Source: Adenanthera pavonina
Taxonomy: Eukaryota > Streptophyta > Magnoliopsida > Fabales > Fabaceae
Direction: 5' to 3'
DNA length: 64,000 nt
Assembly (NCBI GenBank): GCA_026686845.1
Contig: JAIVEN010000007.1
Location: forward strand, 31,555,001-31,619,000
The notes below the pieces were generated by a model. The model made no database searches. It had not been told where the DNA came from and worked only from the letters and a program-made list of their open reading frames with translations. Made by a program: the position numbers and the translations under genes. This document shows, one piece after another, positions 49,734-61,861 of the stretch. Numbering within the stretch: the stretch's first letter is position 1; every line of letters begins with the position of its first letter.

Positions 49734-49737
49734 AACA
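49725..49737 (-). promoter_or_regulatory. viral primer binding site (tRNA-iMet)
   Basis: On the minus strand: TGTTATCAGAGCC, 12 of 13 bases matching the complement of the 3' end of plant initiator tRNA-Met (TGGTATCAGAGCC). It marks base 1 of a caulimovirid genome, where reverse transcription of minus-strand DNA starts. It is also the exact inner end of the left copy. The right copy has no primer binding site. Confidence 0.85.
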
Positions 49738-52700
49738 CAAGGAGAAGATCCCAGTTCATTCAGTAGATGCTTTAGCAAAGCCTTGCTTTGTTTCTAAAGT
49801 ACATGGACATTTTGTATGGGATGCAGCACCAGAAGAATGCGACCCAGACTGTGGTTGCTATGATTGGGACAATTGGCATGGTCCAGAACATAACCTCTTC
49901 CCACATACAACAGACAAACCTACCCAGATCCTCAAACAGAAACCCTCATGCAAATCCTTCAAGCCTAAGCCGGATTATGATTTCGATCATGGTCCAAAAC
50001 AAGTTTTTACCAAGAAAAAGAAGTGGGTTGAGAAAGAAAAACCCAAACCAGTTACTTTTCACCATATGTTAAAGGAATTAGGTCATTCGGACTTAGTTTC
50101 TTCAATCTTTCAAAATGAAGACTGTGTTTTGTCAGCATACAAGCCAGAACCTATAATCAATCCTATCCCAGAAAAGCCTATCCAAAATATCCCTTGTATA
50201 GCCATGATTCGTCCTACCTATGAAGAGGACTTTCCTCCATTGGAAAGAAAAATCAATGATGTAGCCAAATATGCTTCTCGACCATTTGCTCAGTCAGAAC
50301 AGATGACTCCTCAGGGCATGAAACAAGCAGCACAATCTGAAGAAGTGTTAAACTGGCAGACAGAAAACTCAGTCAGCCAGAATAAAGTTCTTCACAGGAT
50401 AAATACCAGATTGGAGCAGCTTCATGATAAAACAGATGTGGTTGCAGCAAGAATTAATATTATGGATAAAACTGTCCAAAGACTGTATGACAGTTATTCA
50501 CAAAAAGCTCAGCAGTTAGATCAAGAGCTTAGAAGCTATATTGATAGCAGATATGCAGGACCCTTGTTCGCTCAAAAAGAACGGGAACTGAAGCAGATCA
50601 AGGACGAGTTAAAAAGAATAGAGGCGGATTTCTCCAGAAAATCATCAGTTTCACAGCAGGATCCATTTTATCCTACCCCTTCATATACACCACCTTTTGT
50701 GTCATCCTTACCCATGTTTCCAACAACTTCTCAGGATTCATTTAAAATGAATTATCCTATTTTCCAGAAGATCAGAAAAGAAAGGAAACACAAAACCCAA
50801 GAACCTAAACCAATTCCTCCTGAACCTGAACCAATTCCTTCACAACCATATGTATCTCTTTCATCAACCTCGTATGCCTCCACCTCATATCTCCCAGACC
50901 CTCCTTATTCTCAAAAACCTTTGAAAATACAAACACCACCTAGCTCACCAAAAAGTCAACCACCATCCATCAAAGATTTTTCCAAAAATAAAACCATTGC
51001 CACTATAAAACCCTTGTCAGAAAACTCTGAAGATTCAGAAGATTTAGTAGCCTCAACAGGGTTAGAATCAGATTCGGAATCTACAGAAACATCCTTATCA
51101 TCCTTACCTATACAACCTCCTATCTACATGATGAACCCTCCTGCTGAAGATAATCCTCCAGAACCTACTGTGACAGAACATAGAGATGATATAACAGAAG
51201 AAAGTCCAGAATCTGTTTATAATGCTCAAGAGCATTCTCATAAACCTGCTAATGGTCCTTATTTCACTTTTGATGACCTTCCTCATCATAGATGGAGAGA
51301 AAAACTTCACCAGTTTGGTGCCTGGTTAGATGTACAGATGAATGAACCAGAAGCCAACAGGAATGAAGTATTGACAAGCTTTCTTTCAAGAATGACGGGT
51401 ACATTGAGAGAATGGTTTACTAGTCTTAGTGAATATCAAAGAATTCAGATGGCTCAGCAAGAGATTCCCACATTTCTAGGAATTCTGCATAAGGAATTCA
51501 TTGGAGATTTTGGGATAATTGACAAAAGAGCTAGACAAGAATACTTTGAGATGAAATGCTGTTCATTGGAACGTCATGATCTTCAACGGCACTACAAAAG
51601 AATGGCAGAAAAATATTACATGCTCGGGGGAGCTAATGATGTAAATTTACGGCATGTGTTCATTGCCTCATTACCAGAAGAATTGTTGCCAGAATTACAG
51701 AAGTCAATCAATCTGTTACAAAGAGATATGATCAACATTTCTCTTGGTGAAATCTACCAAATGGCCCTAGGAGCACTAGACAGACTCTGTGAACAACATA
51801 AGTTTGTTAAGAATGTGTTGAAAGAAAAAGCCCATCTCTACAAAGTTTGCAAGAGACCTGATCTCAAGATAAAATGCAAGAACACTGATAAGTGTGATTG
51901 CTCAACAAAGAAGAAGTCTCATTTCTTTAAGCATTCTAGGAAGAAGAAATTCTATCCAAGTAAGAAGAGAAAACCTTTTAGGTTTTTCAAAAGAAGATCT
52001 CCTTCTTCAGGACGGAAATTCTCCAACAGGTGTTATATTTGTGGACAGAAAGGGCACTATGCAAAACAGTGTCCTAATAAAACTAAAAAAGGATTGCGGA
52101 TGCTCAAAAGATTACAGGAGATGTTTCTTTTGTCCTCTCATGAAGAATTTGAAGAAGTATTTGAGGAACAAGAAGAAAAAGATGAACAAACAGTGATAGT
52201 GATCCCTCAGTCAGAGGAATCCAGCTCAGAAGAGGATGAAGAGGAATATAAATATTGCAATCATCAGATTTGCAATATTAATCTAGTAGATCAATCTGCA
52301 GTGAAGAAGTCAAGGCCTAAACACTCTGTTATCAGGGAGATCCCCTCTCCTAACATCAAGGTACAAATTTATCCAGAAAAATATGCTAAGCCAATTTCTC
52401 TTATTGGTTTCATAGACACTGGATCATGCAGAAGTGTTATGAATCCCAGAATTCTACCAAAAGAAGAATGGTTGCCACATGAAGAGTTCTTTGCCTCAGC
52501 AGATGGAAATTATTTCTCTATCGATCTCATTTCTAAGAGAAAGATAGGAATTCAGTTCTTTCCCAAATGCTTAGTCTGGACAAGAATACTTGGTAGCAAT
52601 CTTCCTACAAAAGATTTGTTGATTGGAATGGATGTATATCACAAAGCAAAAGGTTTACAGATTATACCAAAAGGTCTACGGTATAAATCTTATTTTATAC

Positions 52701-55273
52701 CATGGGAGCGTAGACAAAATCTGTTTGAAATCCAGCATGTCCCTCCAGAATATGTCCATATCAGGGATAAGCTTATTCCATTATGTCCAGAAGATCACAA
52801 GAGTTTTCAACACTCTAATCCATTATGGAAGAATGAGGAATTCTTCATCAAACTTCCTTTCAAAAGGAATGAAGACATTAATCCTATCAAAGCTTCTCAT
52901 CCAGGAATGTCTGTAGAAGATTTGAAGCTAGCCAGAAAAGAATGTGCAGATTTATTGGCACAGGGATTAATTGAGCCTACTTCATCACAGTGGGCATGTT
53001 ATGCTTTCTACGTAGAAAAAGATGCTGAGAAGAAAAGAAAAAAGAAGAGGTTCGTAGTTGATTATACACCTCTAAATCATTTTCTCCAAGATGACAAATT
53101 CCCATTACCCAAAATTGGAACGCAGACAGTCCATTTAAAGAAAGCCCAGATCTTTTCAAAGTTCGATCTTAAGGCAGGGTATTGGCAATTGGGAGTCCAT
53201 CCTGATGACAGGTATAAAACAGCTTTTTGTATACCCAATGCTCAATATCAATGGACGGTTATGCCATTTGGGCTTAAACCGGCTCCATCCCTTTTTCAAA
53301 AAGCCATGATAAAGATATTTGAGCCCATTATACATTCAGCTCTCATCTATTTAGATGACATCCTGTTATACTCAGAAAACCAGGAAGCCCATCAGTCTTT
53401 ACTGAATCAATTTTATTTCATAGTCCAAAAATATGGAATAATGCTTTCAGCCAAAAAGAGTCAGATAGGTCAGGCCCAAATAGAATTCTTGGGTATGACA
53501 TTCTCTACAGGACAATATCAGCCCAGTCCACATATAGCTATCAAGCTATTGGACTTTCCTGATAGACTAAGCCACAAGCAAATTCAAAGCTTCCTTGGAA
53601 TCATTAATTACATCAGAGACTTTATTCCCCATGTCAGTAAGCTTACTAGTCAGCTGTCAAAGTTACTAAAGAAGAATCCACCACCATGGACAGATCAGCA
53701 GACTGAAGCAGTAAAAAGATTAAAACAGATTGCACAGAATCCTCCACCTTTGAAGATTCCGGATAAAGGTGATTTAATCTTACAAACTGACGCCAGTGAA
53801 AACTATTGGGGAGCAGTGTTAATTGAACAGGAAGGAGATAAGAGGTACTACTGTGCTCATGCCAGTGGTCAATTCAAGCCAGCAGAACAGCATTATCATG
53901 CTATCTACAAGGAGATTCTAGCAGTGAAACGTGGCATTGAGAAATTCAGTTTTTATCTGAGTTTTTCACATTTTACAGTGGAAATGGACAACACGTCATT
54001 TCCGGCCATTTTAAATCAGAAAAAGAAAATTCTCCCGGAGAAGCAGCTTTTGCGCTGGAAAGACTGGTTCTCTCGCTATAAATTCACAGTTAAGCATATT
54101 CAAGGGAAACACAACCTCCTCGCAGATTTACTCTCGAGACCATTTCCTAAGAATCAGTCAGTCTTAATTTTGAGGAAAGATCCTTTGTTTATCCTCACAA
54201 TCTCAAAGATGCCAAAAAGGAATCCCTCTGCTCACACTCAGATAAATTATGATTTGGTGTTCCCACCATCTCATCATCCTACCTCAATCCAGCAGATCAA
54301 TGATCTCGCCAGAAAATCCCTGGGTTATTACCTTCATCTTTTCCTAAACCTTACAGGAATAACTCCCAGGCCTGAATACTTTGATCCACAATTGCCATAT
54401 TTGGTAATCCCTTTCATCAAAGGCCCTATTACCGCAGAATTCATGTGGTATATGTGGTCGATGACCACCCTGTTTGCATGTGCTATCGCATTACCTCCAA
54501 AACAGACCTACCATTACCTTTGTGATCCCAAGAATGATAAATCCCTCCTAACTTCTTTCTTATCATGGTTTGCACCCATTTCAGTTTGGAGAGGAAAACT
54601 ATTCAATGTTCTTGAGGAAAATAAACTTTGGAGTGTACCATCCTCAAAATCTAAAGCCTATTCTTTCTTTGTCCTCCATAAGCCTTACCAGACAGATTAT
54701 CAGAATCTGATCTACACCCCTGTCCAATCCCACCTTTGGGGTACCACCTTGCACTGGCCACTTTGCCAGGAAAATGTGATTATTAACTTACGTGAATTTT
54801 TGTTAGGTTTGAATAATTTTACAGGTGATAGACAGGAACAAATATGCACTTCTCTTGGACCACTGCCAGGAGAGTTTTATGATCCGGATGAGGTGATGAC
54901 CACGGGAAAAGCCATCTCATTCGAATGGCCACAACTAAGTCTCACCCCAGCAGACAATGCGGAAGCTTCACAGCAAGTTCAATACAGTCAAGGAATCTCA
55001 GATCCTTTCATGGATTCCCAAGATCCTTATGAAATTGATCCACAGTTCCTACAGCAATTCCTATCTCCAACACCAGAGTTCACTCAGTATCCTCCATCAA
55101 GAAAGAAACCCACAATTGAAGAAGAATTAGAGAGGATAAATGCTTTTCACAGAAGATTAGCAGAAACAGGAAAAGCTCATTGTGACAGTGATAAAGACAC
55201 AGAAGAAGCTGATAGTGACTACGAGATAATGAACAAATCTCCAAGTCATGAGCCTATCTGTAAAGGAGACTGA
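49736..55273 (+). pseudogene. petuvirus-like polyprotein, 5'-truncated copy
   Basis: The frame is open from 49736 to the stop at 55273, but the movement-protein part and the natural start are missing. A TAA formed at the joint (49733-49735) lies directly before it, and the first in-frame ATG is at 50066 (1735 codons from there). It keeps the coiled coil, the CCHC knuckle (52031), protease DTG (52415), RT YLDD (53348) and RNase H (Asp codon at 53789). Compared with the left copy I see three residue changes: Gln to His just before the first ATG, Leu to Ser about 24 codons on, and Leu to Pro further on. All lie within the first 250 bp of the retained ORF. The remaining 5 kb of coding sequence looks identical. 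The truncation removes it as a complete gene, though not by mutation of the enzymes. Confidence 0.85.
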
Positions 55274-55918
55274 AGTCAGCAAGATAATGTTTGTCGTATC
55301 TACCGACGATCTTGTGTTTGTCGTATCTACCGACGGTCTTGTTTGTCGTCACTCATGTATAATTAGGTGTGATGAGTCATTTACTTTTGTAAAAGCATGT
55401 CGGCCACTTTATCGGCCATAATTGTACGAAAAGTAATGTGTAAAGTAAGTGGATCATGACTCATGGTTCACAAGTAGTTTGTCAGTTTGTAGTCACTCAC
55501 TCTATATAAGGGACAGAGCTTGTAATCTTGGGACAAGCTGAAGCTGAATCAGAAATCCCTTTGTGAAATACAATGTGTGTTTTCTAAACTCTCTCGCATC
55601 TCTCTAGAGTTCTGAAATAAAAATATCCTCGACCTGTCTAGCATAGTTCTCGAGTATGCTCTACTCTCGCCTCTTAGGAGGATCTTGAGTATCAGAAAGG
55701 AACGGACACAGATCCATTTCTCAGTAACATTCTTGTAACTCTTATTTCAAATATTCAAACCATAGACAGATAAGCGTAAGAAGGGTAATCCTAAGGTGGC
55801 CGTTGAGACCCAGATGCCCAGGAGGGGCCTTTTCTCAGGCAAAATTGGATTACTTGGATGAAACTTATCCTGTTTAGGGTATTGAATGTTTGAACTAGTG
55901 TTACTGGGTTCATGGGAC
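55274..55918 (+). promoter_or_regulatory. viral intergenic region, right copy
   Basis: Mirror image of 42462-43106. The 27-bp direct repeat (GTTTGTCGTATCTACCGACG...) starts at 55289 and 55316, with a partial third unit at 55341. TATATAA is at 55503-55509. AATAAA is at 55616-55621, about 110 bp after the TATA box, which fits the short terminal redundancy of pararetrovirus RNA. Transcription runs right, out of the virus into array DNA. Confidence 0.7.
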
Positions 55919-56689
55919 GACAAGTGGAGATGAACTTATTCGACTGAAATATTTTTTAAGAAAAATTTCTTTTAAATAAATTTCACGAAACTTGTCTTGA
56001 CTTTGTGTATCATTAAGAGACGTGCATATAGTACATATTTTATTTGAACTATCTAAAATTAATTTAAAGTTTAGATTTTATTATTTTGGTCAGTTAATAT
56101 TTTGAAAATTGCAACCATTTTATATCTTGTTTTATTTAAGATAAAAATTTTAAAATTTCATTCAAAAATAAAATCTAGGTTAATTTTCTCATAAATCTTT
56201 ACTTATGGGTTTAACAATATTTAATACTTAAATTAATTCTGTCTTGTTTTAATGGTTTCTTATTGGTTTATAAAGCAATAACTTTTTCTTTAATATCAAC
56301 CAGTTTTCTGAAGCCAAATTAAGTCTAATTAATTCAAATCGAGCCAATATGATGATACACGGGTTTAAAGTTCTCCCAAGTGTATTTTTTCTCACACATA
56401 AGAGTTGAATCCAATAATTTTTATTTTATGATACGAGCATTAGCACACAGAATCCTAAAATTAAACCTTCAAAGATTCGGCCAAAGTTGCTGGTAACAAA
56501 AGACTTTATTTAAGTAATGAATTATATATAATTGTCACTCCAGCACCATTTATTTTATCATTAATTTTGTTGAAAAACTTTTTAAATAGATTTATTTTCT
56601 AATTAGAAAAAAGAAAATTGATTTGTTAGTGATCCTTTGAAAGGAAACGAACTTATGAAGTATTAATATTTAAAAAAAAATAGATATGC

Positions 56690-56985
56690 CTATATCTATA
56701 CGATATATATATATATTATGTCATTTCATATTTATATGTATCGTTTCAAATTTTTATAATAAAACATAATTATTGAAAGTTATTATAAATATTTTATAAT
56801 TTATTTTAATATTTATATTATAATTTTTAAAATATTTAATAGTTATCTTTCTTTTAATATGTAGATTTATTAATTATATATATAAATAATTATATAAATA
56901 ATATTATATTTATAAATATCTCCACACCTATAATTTAAATTTTAGATATTATTATATCGTAATTATCATTCTATATCATATCTAA
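56690..56985. repeat. AT-rich dispersed element, three copies
   Basis: A stretch around 'TATGTATCGTTTCAAATTTT' and 'TCTCCACACCTATA' recurs in the same orientation at about 62600-62800 and inverted at about 60875-61125. The inverted third copy shows it moves independently of the array units, probably as a MITE. Ends are not resolved. Confidence 0.5.
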
Positions 56986-59663
56986 TAAATATACTTGCGT
57001 AAGTGCTAGATAGAAACCAACTTGCTAATAAAAAAAGGGTACCTGTCGTGTTACGATTACGATCTGTATCGAAATTATTACTTTTTATTTGGGGGCCTAC
57101 AATTTCAATGAAGTCATGACATGAACATTGACTATTGAATTTTAAAATGGACACATCTGAATTATGCAATTCACGCTTGACAACTATAAATTACTATAAT
57201 TATAATCTATTTTATGAGTTTGATAAAATATATATATATATTTAATGAGTCACGGCTGAATAAAAATGTCGTGACATTAATTATATATTATTCTTCATTT
57301 ATTATAGTTGTCCTTATTGCCAGGACAGTTGTCCTCCCCGTTGTTGAATGGACTGTCTTTATTCTGGCCAACCATTGTTGAATACACTTGCAAGAGGCAG
57401 TTCCTTTGGAAAAAGTTATACACTCTATAAAATTTTTTAATTTAATTACACGGATTAAAAAATAAAATTAATTAATTATTTTAATTTTTTTAAAAATTTT
57501 AATATTTTTTTAAAATTATCCTTATTTAATATCTCTTTTTTTCTTTTTAGATACATTAAATAAAAATATTTTTTTTAAAATATATAATAAATATTACAAC
57601 ATATATTGTAAAAGGTCTTATATTTAGAATCAGGATAAAATATCATATATATATATATATATATAAAACCGGAGGAAGTATAAATTAAACCAAAACTATA
57701 AAATAAAATGTAAAAGAAATGAATTTTTTTGAAAAAATAAAGTATTTTGCACTCAATATAAATTTTCATGTGCTGTTGAACACATTATTAATTAATATGA
57801 TTGTACCATGATGTTTTTGAGAACTTTTCAAAATTTCAGGCATATAATTAAAAAATAGATATAGAATGAAACGGAATAGTATTAGTTAAAGTATCTTTTG
57901 ATATGTTTTAGATAAGATAAAAATATTTTTACATTGATATGTTTGATTGAGTAACAATATGATAGGGATGAAAATTACGATATATATATTAATAATTGAT
58001 GAATATCATTTAATGATTGAGTAAAATATGATAGGGATAAAAATTAATGATAAATTTTAATATTTTAGCAAATTCACAATGCTAAGTATGTTTGGTATGT
58101 TGAAATAAATTTTTAAGAAATGGAAATGAGAATGGAATAGAATAGTATTTTGGACAATTCAATATGACCTTGCTAATTATGTATATGTTAATTACCTTAA
58201 CAAAAATGGACATGTAACAGACTAACAGCCATAAAGTAATTAGTTGACGCAATTTAACAAATAATTATATATATATAGCCATCGTTTACCAAAAAATAAA
58301 TTATATATAGCCATAAAAGAGCAACCTTTTTTCTTCAAAAAAAAAAAAGGGCAGCCCTTTTTTATTTGGTAAAATATGAAAGAGTACCGTGTACTGGACA
58401 AAGATGTTGCTAGCTTATGACAATTTTTTATTGAGGTTTGTGTTTTTCTTCATTGATTAAATTATTTTTCTATAACCATTTATCAATATATTTAATAAAA
58501 TTTCTAATAAATTATATTGATATTTGCTAATATATATATATATATATCAAGTTACACTATTAACAAGGTATAAACTGTGCAACTTATTTTTTAAATTTCA
58601 TGTAAAACATGAACAAGTGTGTTTAGTCATATTAAATTAAAACTTATCCGACCTAATGTTTTCATTTATTTGTACTTTTTTTTTAATTTGAGGAAAAATT
58701 ATATTTTTTAACCTCAAATATATTAGTTCATTAGTACAGAAATGATACATACGCTAGCACTCCCTAAAGAAGCTGTTTACTTTTAGGAGCACCGAAAAGC
58801 ATGGGTTGTATTAAGTCATATAAAGTGAACAGAATATGATTTTTAGAGGAATTTGGTTCCAAAACTGAGGTAAATATTAACTATTACCCTTCCACATAAT
58901 TTTAGCAATACAAGAATAAAAGCATATATAGAATAAACTACATTACAATTAGATGTTAATAGTTATTCTAAATTTAGAAAACTTAAAATTATTGTGGCTA
59001 AAATTAATTGATAAAATATATAAAAAAAACTACAGGATATGAGTACTTAGAACACTGATTCAACTGATTTGACAATATTAGTACTTAGTACAGTGCCTGG
59101 CCAAAAACAAAAGAAATAATGTTAGTACAGTCAAATTAATGACAACCAGCAGCCATCTTTATTGAACAATGTTGAAATATTTAAATTATATAGAAGCACG
59201 GAAATCAACTTTGACTATCTAATAATATATTTTTTAAAATGGGAAAATTGTGTTTTGAGAAAAAATATTTAATTTTTAATATCAAATTAATTTAAAAAAA
59301 CTAATTTTAGATTCAAAAAATTTGATTCTTACCCTAAAAAAATATTTTTGGTCCCAAAAATTAAATATCTTTTTTTCCAAAAATCAATTATTCCTAAAAT
59401 TTACTTACAATAATTTGAGAACTAAAAATTATACATAAAAAATGTGCTAAATTTTTATCATAATTCGTGAATCAACAAAAATTGAACAATAAAAAAATTG
59501 TTATTGTTCAGTCATCTTCTATATGATATGTTATTTCTGAATAATATTTAAAAAAACGACAACCAGCAGCCATCTTGATTTTATTTATTTTTCCCAAACA
59601 GCAGACATCTTTATTAAACAATGGTGAAATATATAAATTATATAGAAGCACTTAAATCTAATA

Positions 59664-59952
59664 TTCCCTCCATCCCATTTTTATGTGTCATTTTAAAAAT
59701 TTTTATATAGACCAATAAAAATAATAAATAAATTTGATTATAGTAAAATTTAATTGTATTTTATCAAAATGTTCTAGACTGGTAAATGTCCTAAATTTAA
59801 ATGTTAAAAATGACTTATACTGAATTTATCACTATTTTTAATAAAAGGTAAAATAATAAACAAAATAGTTAATATTTTATTGAAAATGTAAAATAACAAA
59901 AAATTTAAAACATTTGAAATTTTTTAAAATAGATAAAATGAAATTGAGGAAG
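59664..59952. mobile_element. Stowaway-like MITE in unit 2
   Basis: TA at 59662-59663 and 59953-59954. The ends TTCCCTCCATCCCATTTTTA and, read inward from the right, CTTCCTCAATTTCATTTTAT form an imperfect inverted repeat. It interrupts the locally duplicated segment of unit 2. Confidence 0.6.
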
Positions 59953-61284
59953 TAATATATTCTTTAAAAATGAAATTTATTTACAAGAATTTAAGAACTA
60001 AATATTATACATAAAAGTGCTAAATTTTTATCATAATTCGTGAATGAACAAAAATTGAACATTAAAAAAATAACTGTCCAATCATTTTCTATATGAAATA
60101 TTATTTCTGAATAATATTTTTTAAAATCACTATGACAACTTTATAATCAATTGATAATATATTTTATGTTATAGTTTTGATGTCAAATTACTCAATATCT
60201 TATCAACACATTGTATTTCAACTAACTAGAGTTGAGATGAGTAGGACCATAAAAATGATAAAACTCTCCCAATAAATGTTTAATATGGTTAGGTTTCTAG
60301 AGTTTGAACTCGAAACTATTTGCAGTATAAAAACTACTGTTAATTTATAATATATGAATTTACCACTCTTTATTGCCTATAATAATATGTAGTGGCACTC
60401 AAGGGATCAGTTTTATCTTAAGTTCCCACAAGATAAAAACCAAAAACGATTAATTGAGTTTAATTGGTCGTATTTTTTTAAAAAAATAAAAGTATAAAAT
60501 TAAAAAACAAATGCTGCAACTTTTGACCGCTCAAGATATGATGAAACATGAAAGCAACTACAAAAGTATAAAAACCAAAAACAACGAATTGGGTTTAATT
60601 AGTCGTATTTTTTAAATAAAATTATAAAAATAAAAAATGCTGCAATTTTGACCTCTCAATATATGAAATGAAAACATAAGTATCAATTATCAATATGTAT
60701 TATGAAATTTATTAAAAAATGACATTATTTATTAATTATAAAAATTATAAAAATAAGTCTGGCGACTCTCTCTGTGTATACAGTATACAAAACCACATGG
60801 CTTAGCCGATACACACGCAAACATTATTTATTTCTAAATGATGTACGGCCCCATAGCATCGATCAAAATGTGTATAGGATATTATTAAATATGATATGAA
60901 AAATATATTAATTTTTAAAATTTTATTATATAAATGTCGGAGATATTTATATATATAATATTATTTATATGTATAATTAATAATTCTATTTATTAAAATA
61001 AAAATATATATTAAATATTTTAAAAAGTATAGTATAAATGGTAAAATAAAACATAAAATATTTATAACAACTTTAAATAATTATATTTTACTGTAAAAAT
61101 TTAAAGTGATGCATATAAGTACAAAATAAAATAGATAAATACATATGTATAAATATAATACTCATATCATATTATATTATGTATAAGATAAATGTGCATC
61201 TACCTTTTTTGAAATATCACTTGTTCATAGATGTATAGTTCAAGAAGGGGGAAAAGAAAGTGACAGCAACAGCTGTAGTTGATA

Positions 61285-61735
61285 ATTAGATGTGTTAAAT
61301 CGGATTGGATCAAGTCTAAAAGCCCGATTTAATATTAAAACTTGAAAATGTAAGTCAAAGTCCGTGGGATTGGACTTATGGGTTGACTCGCGGGTTTTTT
61401 TATTTTTTAAATATTTTTCCTTCATTTTTAAATTTTTTTATATAATTATTTAAATTAATACAACTAATTATCATCATAATTGATCAAAAGTTAACATAAT
61501 ATTTAAATATGATAATTTATATATCATTAATAAATAAAATAATATATATTTTTTAATATTTTAAAAATAAAAAATAAAAAATAAAAAAAGAAAAAGGGCT
61601 TTCGGGCCAACCCGTGGCCCGCTCGGATCGAACTTAAAAAGTTTGAATTGTATTTTTACACTAAAAATTAAAAGCCAATCTATTTATTTCTTTGGGCTTT
61701 TTAGACCGACCCATCGTACTTGACCATTTTTGATA
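61285..61735. mobile_element. TIR element with TCTAAAAAGCCC ends
   Basis: Left end: GGATTGGATCAAGTCTAAAAGCCC region. Right end, read inward: GATGGGTCGGTCTAAAAAGCCC region. These form an imperfect inverted repeat around an AT-rich core with GC-richer ends. Unit 1 lacks it (compare 42368-42405), so it is a later insertion in unit 2. Confidence 0.5.
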
Positions 61736-61861
61736 ATTCTATCGATAATCTTGTTATTAATGTTGCTGATTAGATTTTTACCCAAAAAAATGTTTCTAAT
61801 TAGATTTTATTTTTAAAAAAATAAAAATTTCACATTATCATAAATTATCTCATAAGAGGAA

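Larger units (their letters stand above)
42462..55918. mobile_element. endogenous petuvirus-like pararetrovirus, head-to-head pair
   Basis: Two viral copies in opposite orientation. The left, on the minus strand (49737-42462, 7276 bp), is genome-length for Petuvirus, whose type member is about 7.2 kb with one large ORF. The right, on the plus strand (49734-55918), lacks the first 1.09 kb. The copies mirror each other about a fixed axis: positions in one add to 98380 with those in the other, with no indel over 6.18 kb. The insertion lies in array unit 1; unit 2 has the empty site near 61834-61859. Assignment to Caulimoviridae rests on the primer binding site, the domain order movement protein-capsid-protease-RT-RNase H, and the absence of integrase and LTRs. 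Confidence 0.85.
49734..55918 (+). repeat. inverted repeat arm, right
   Basis: Partner of 42462-48646. It starts in AACACAAGG, which overlaps the left copy's terminal AACA at the joint. Its outer end stops at the same viral base as the left arm. Confidence 0.9.
55919..61861. repeat. rest of array unit 1 and most of unit 2
   Basis: Non-coding. 55932-56530 continues unit 1 past the insertion, and its counterpart is 61859-62411. Landmarks then follow unit 2 with an offset of about 5.85 kb to unit 3. Unit 2 is longer than unit 1 partly because of a local duplication of the 'CAACCAGCAGCCATCTT ... ATTCGTGAAT' segment (59140-59530 and 59555-60120) and a TIR element at 61285-61735. No gene seen. Confidence 0.75.

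Noticed and set aside
49725..49737. tRNA-Met-like sequence GGCTCTGATAACA on the plus strand
   Set aside because: Only 13 bases match a tRNA 3' end. It is the viral primer binding site read from the other strand, not a tRNA gene.
48308..50072. 94-codon frames at 48308-48592 and 49788-50072, and other paired frames of 60-100 codons in the virus
   Set aside because: They overlap the polyprotein in other frames and are repeated only because the two viral copies are repeated.
43107..55273. Ty3/Gypsy or Ty1/Copia retrotransposon as the source of the RT ORF
   Set aside because: No LTRs, no integrase, a movement-protein domain at the N-terminus and a pararetrovirus-type intergenic promoter argue for Caulimoviridae.
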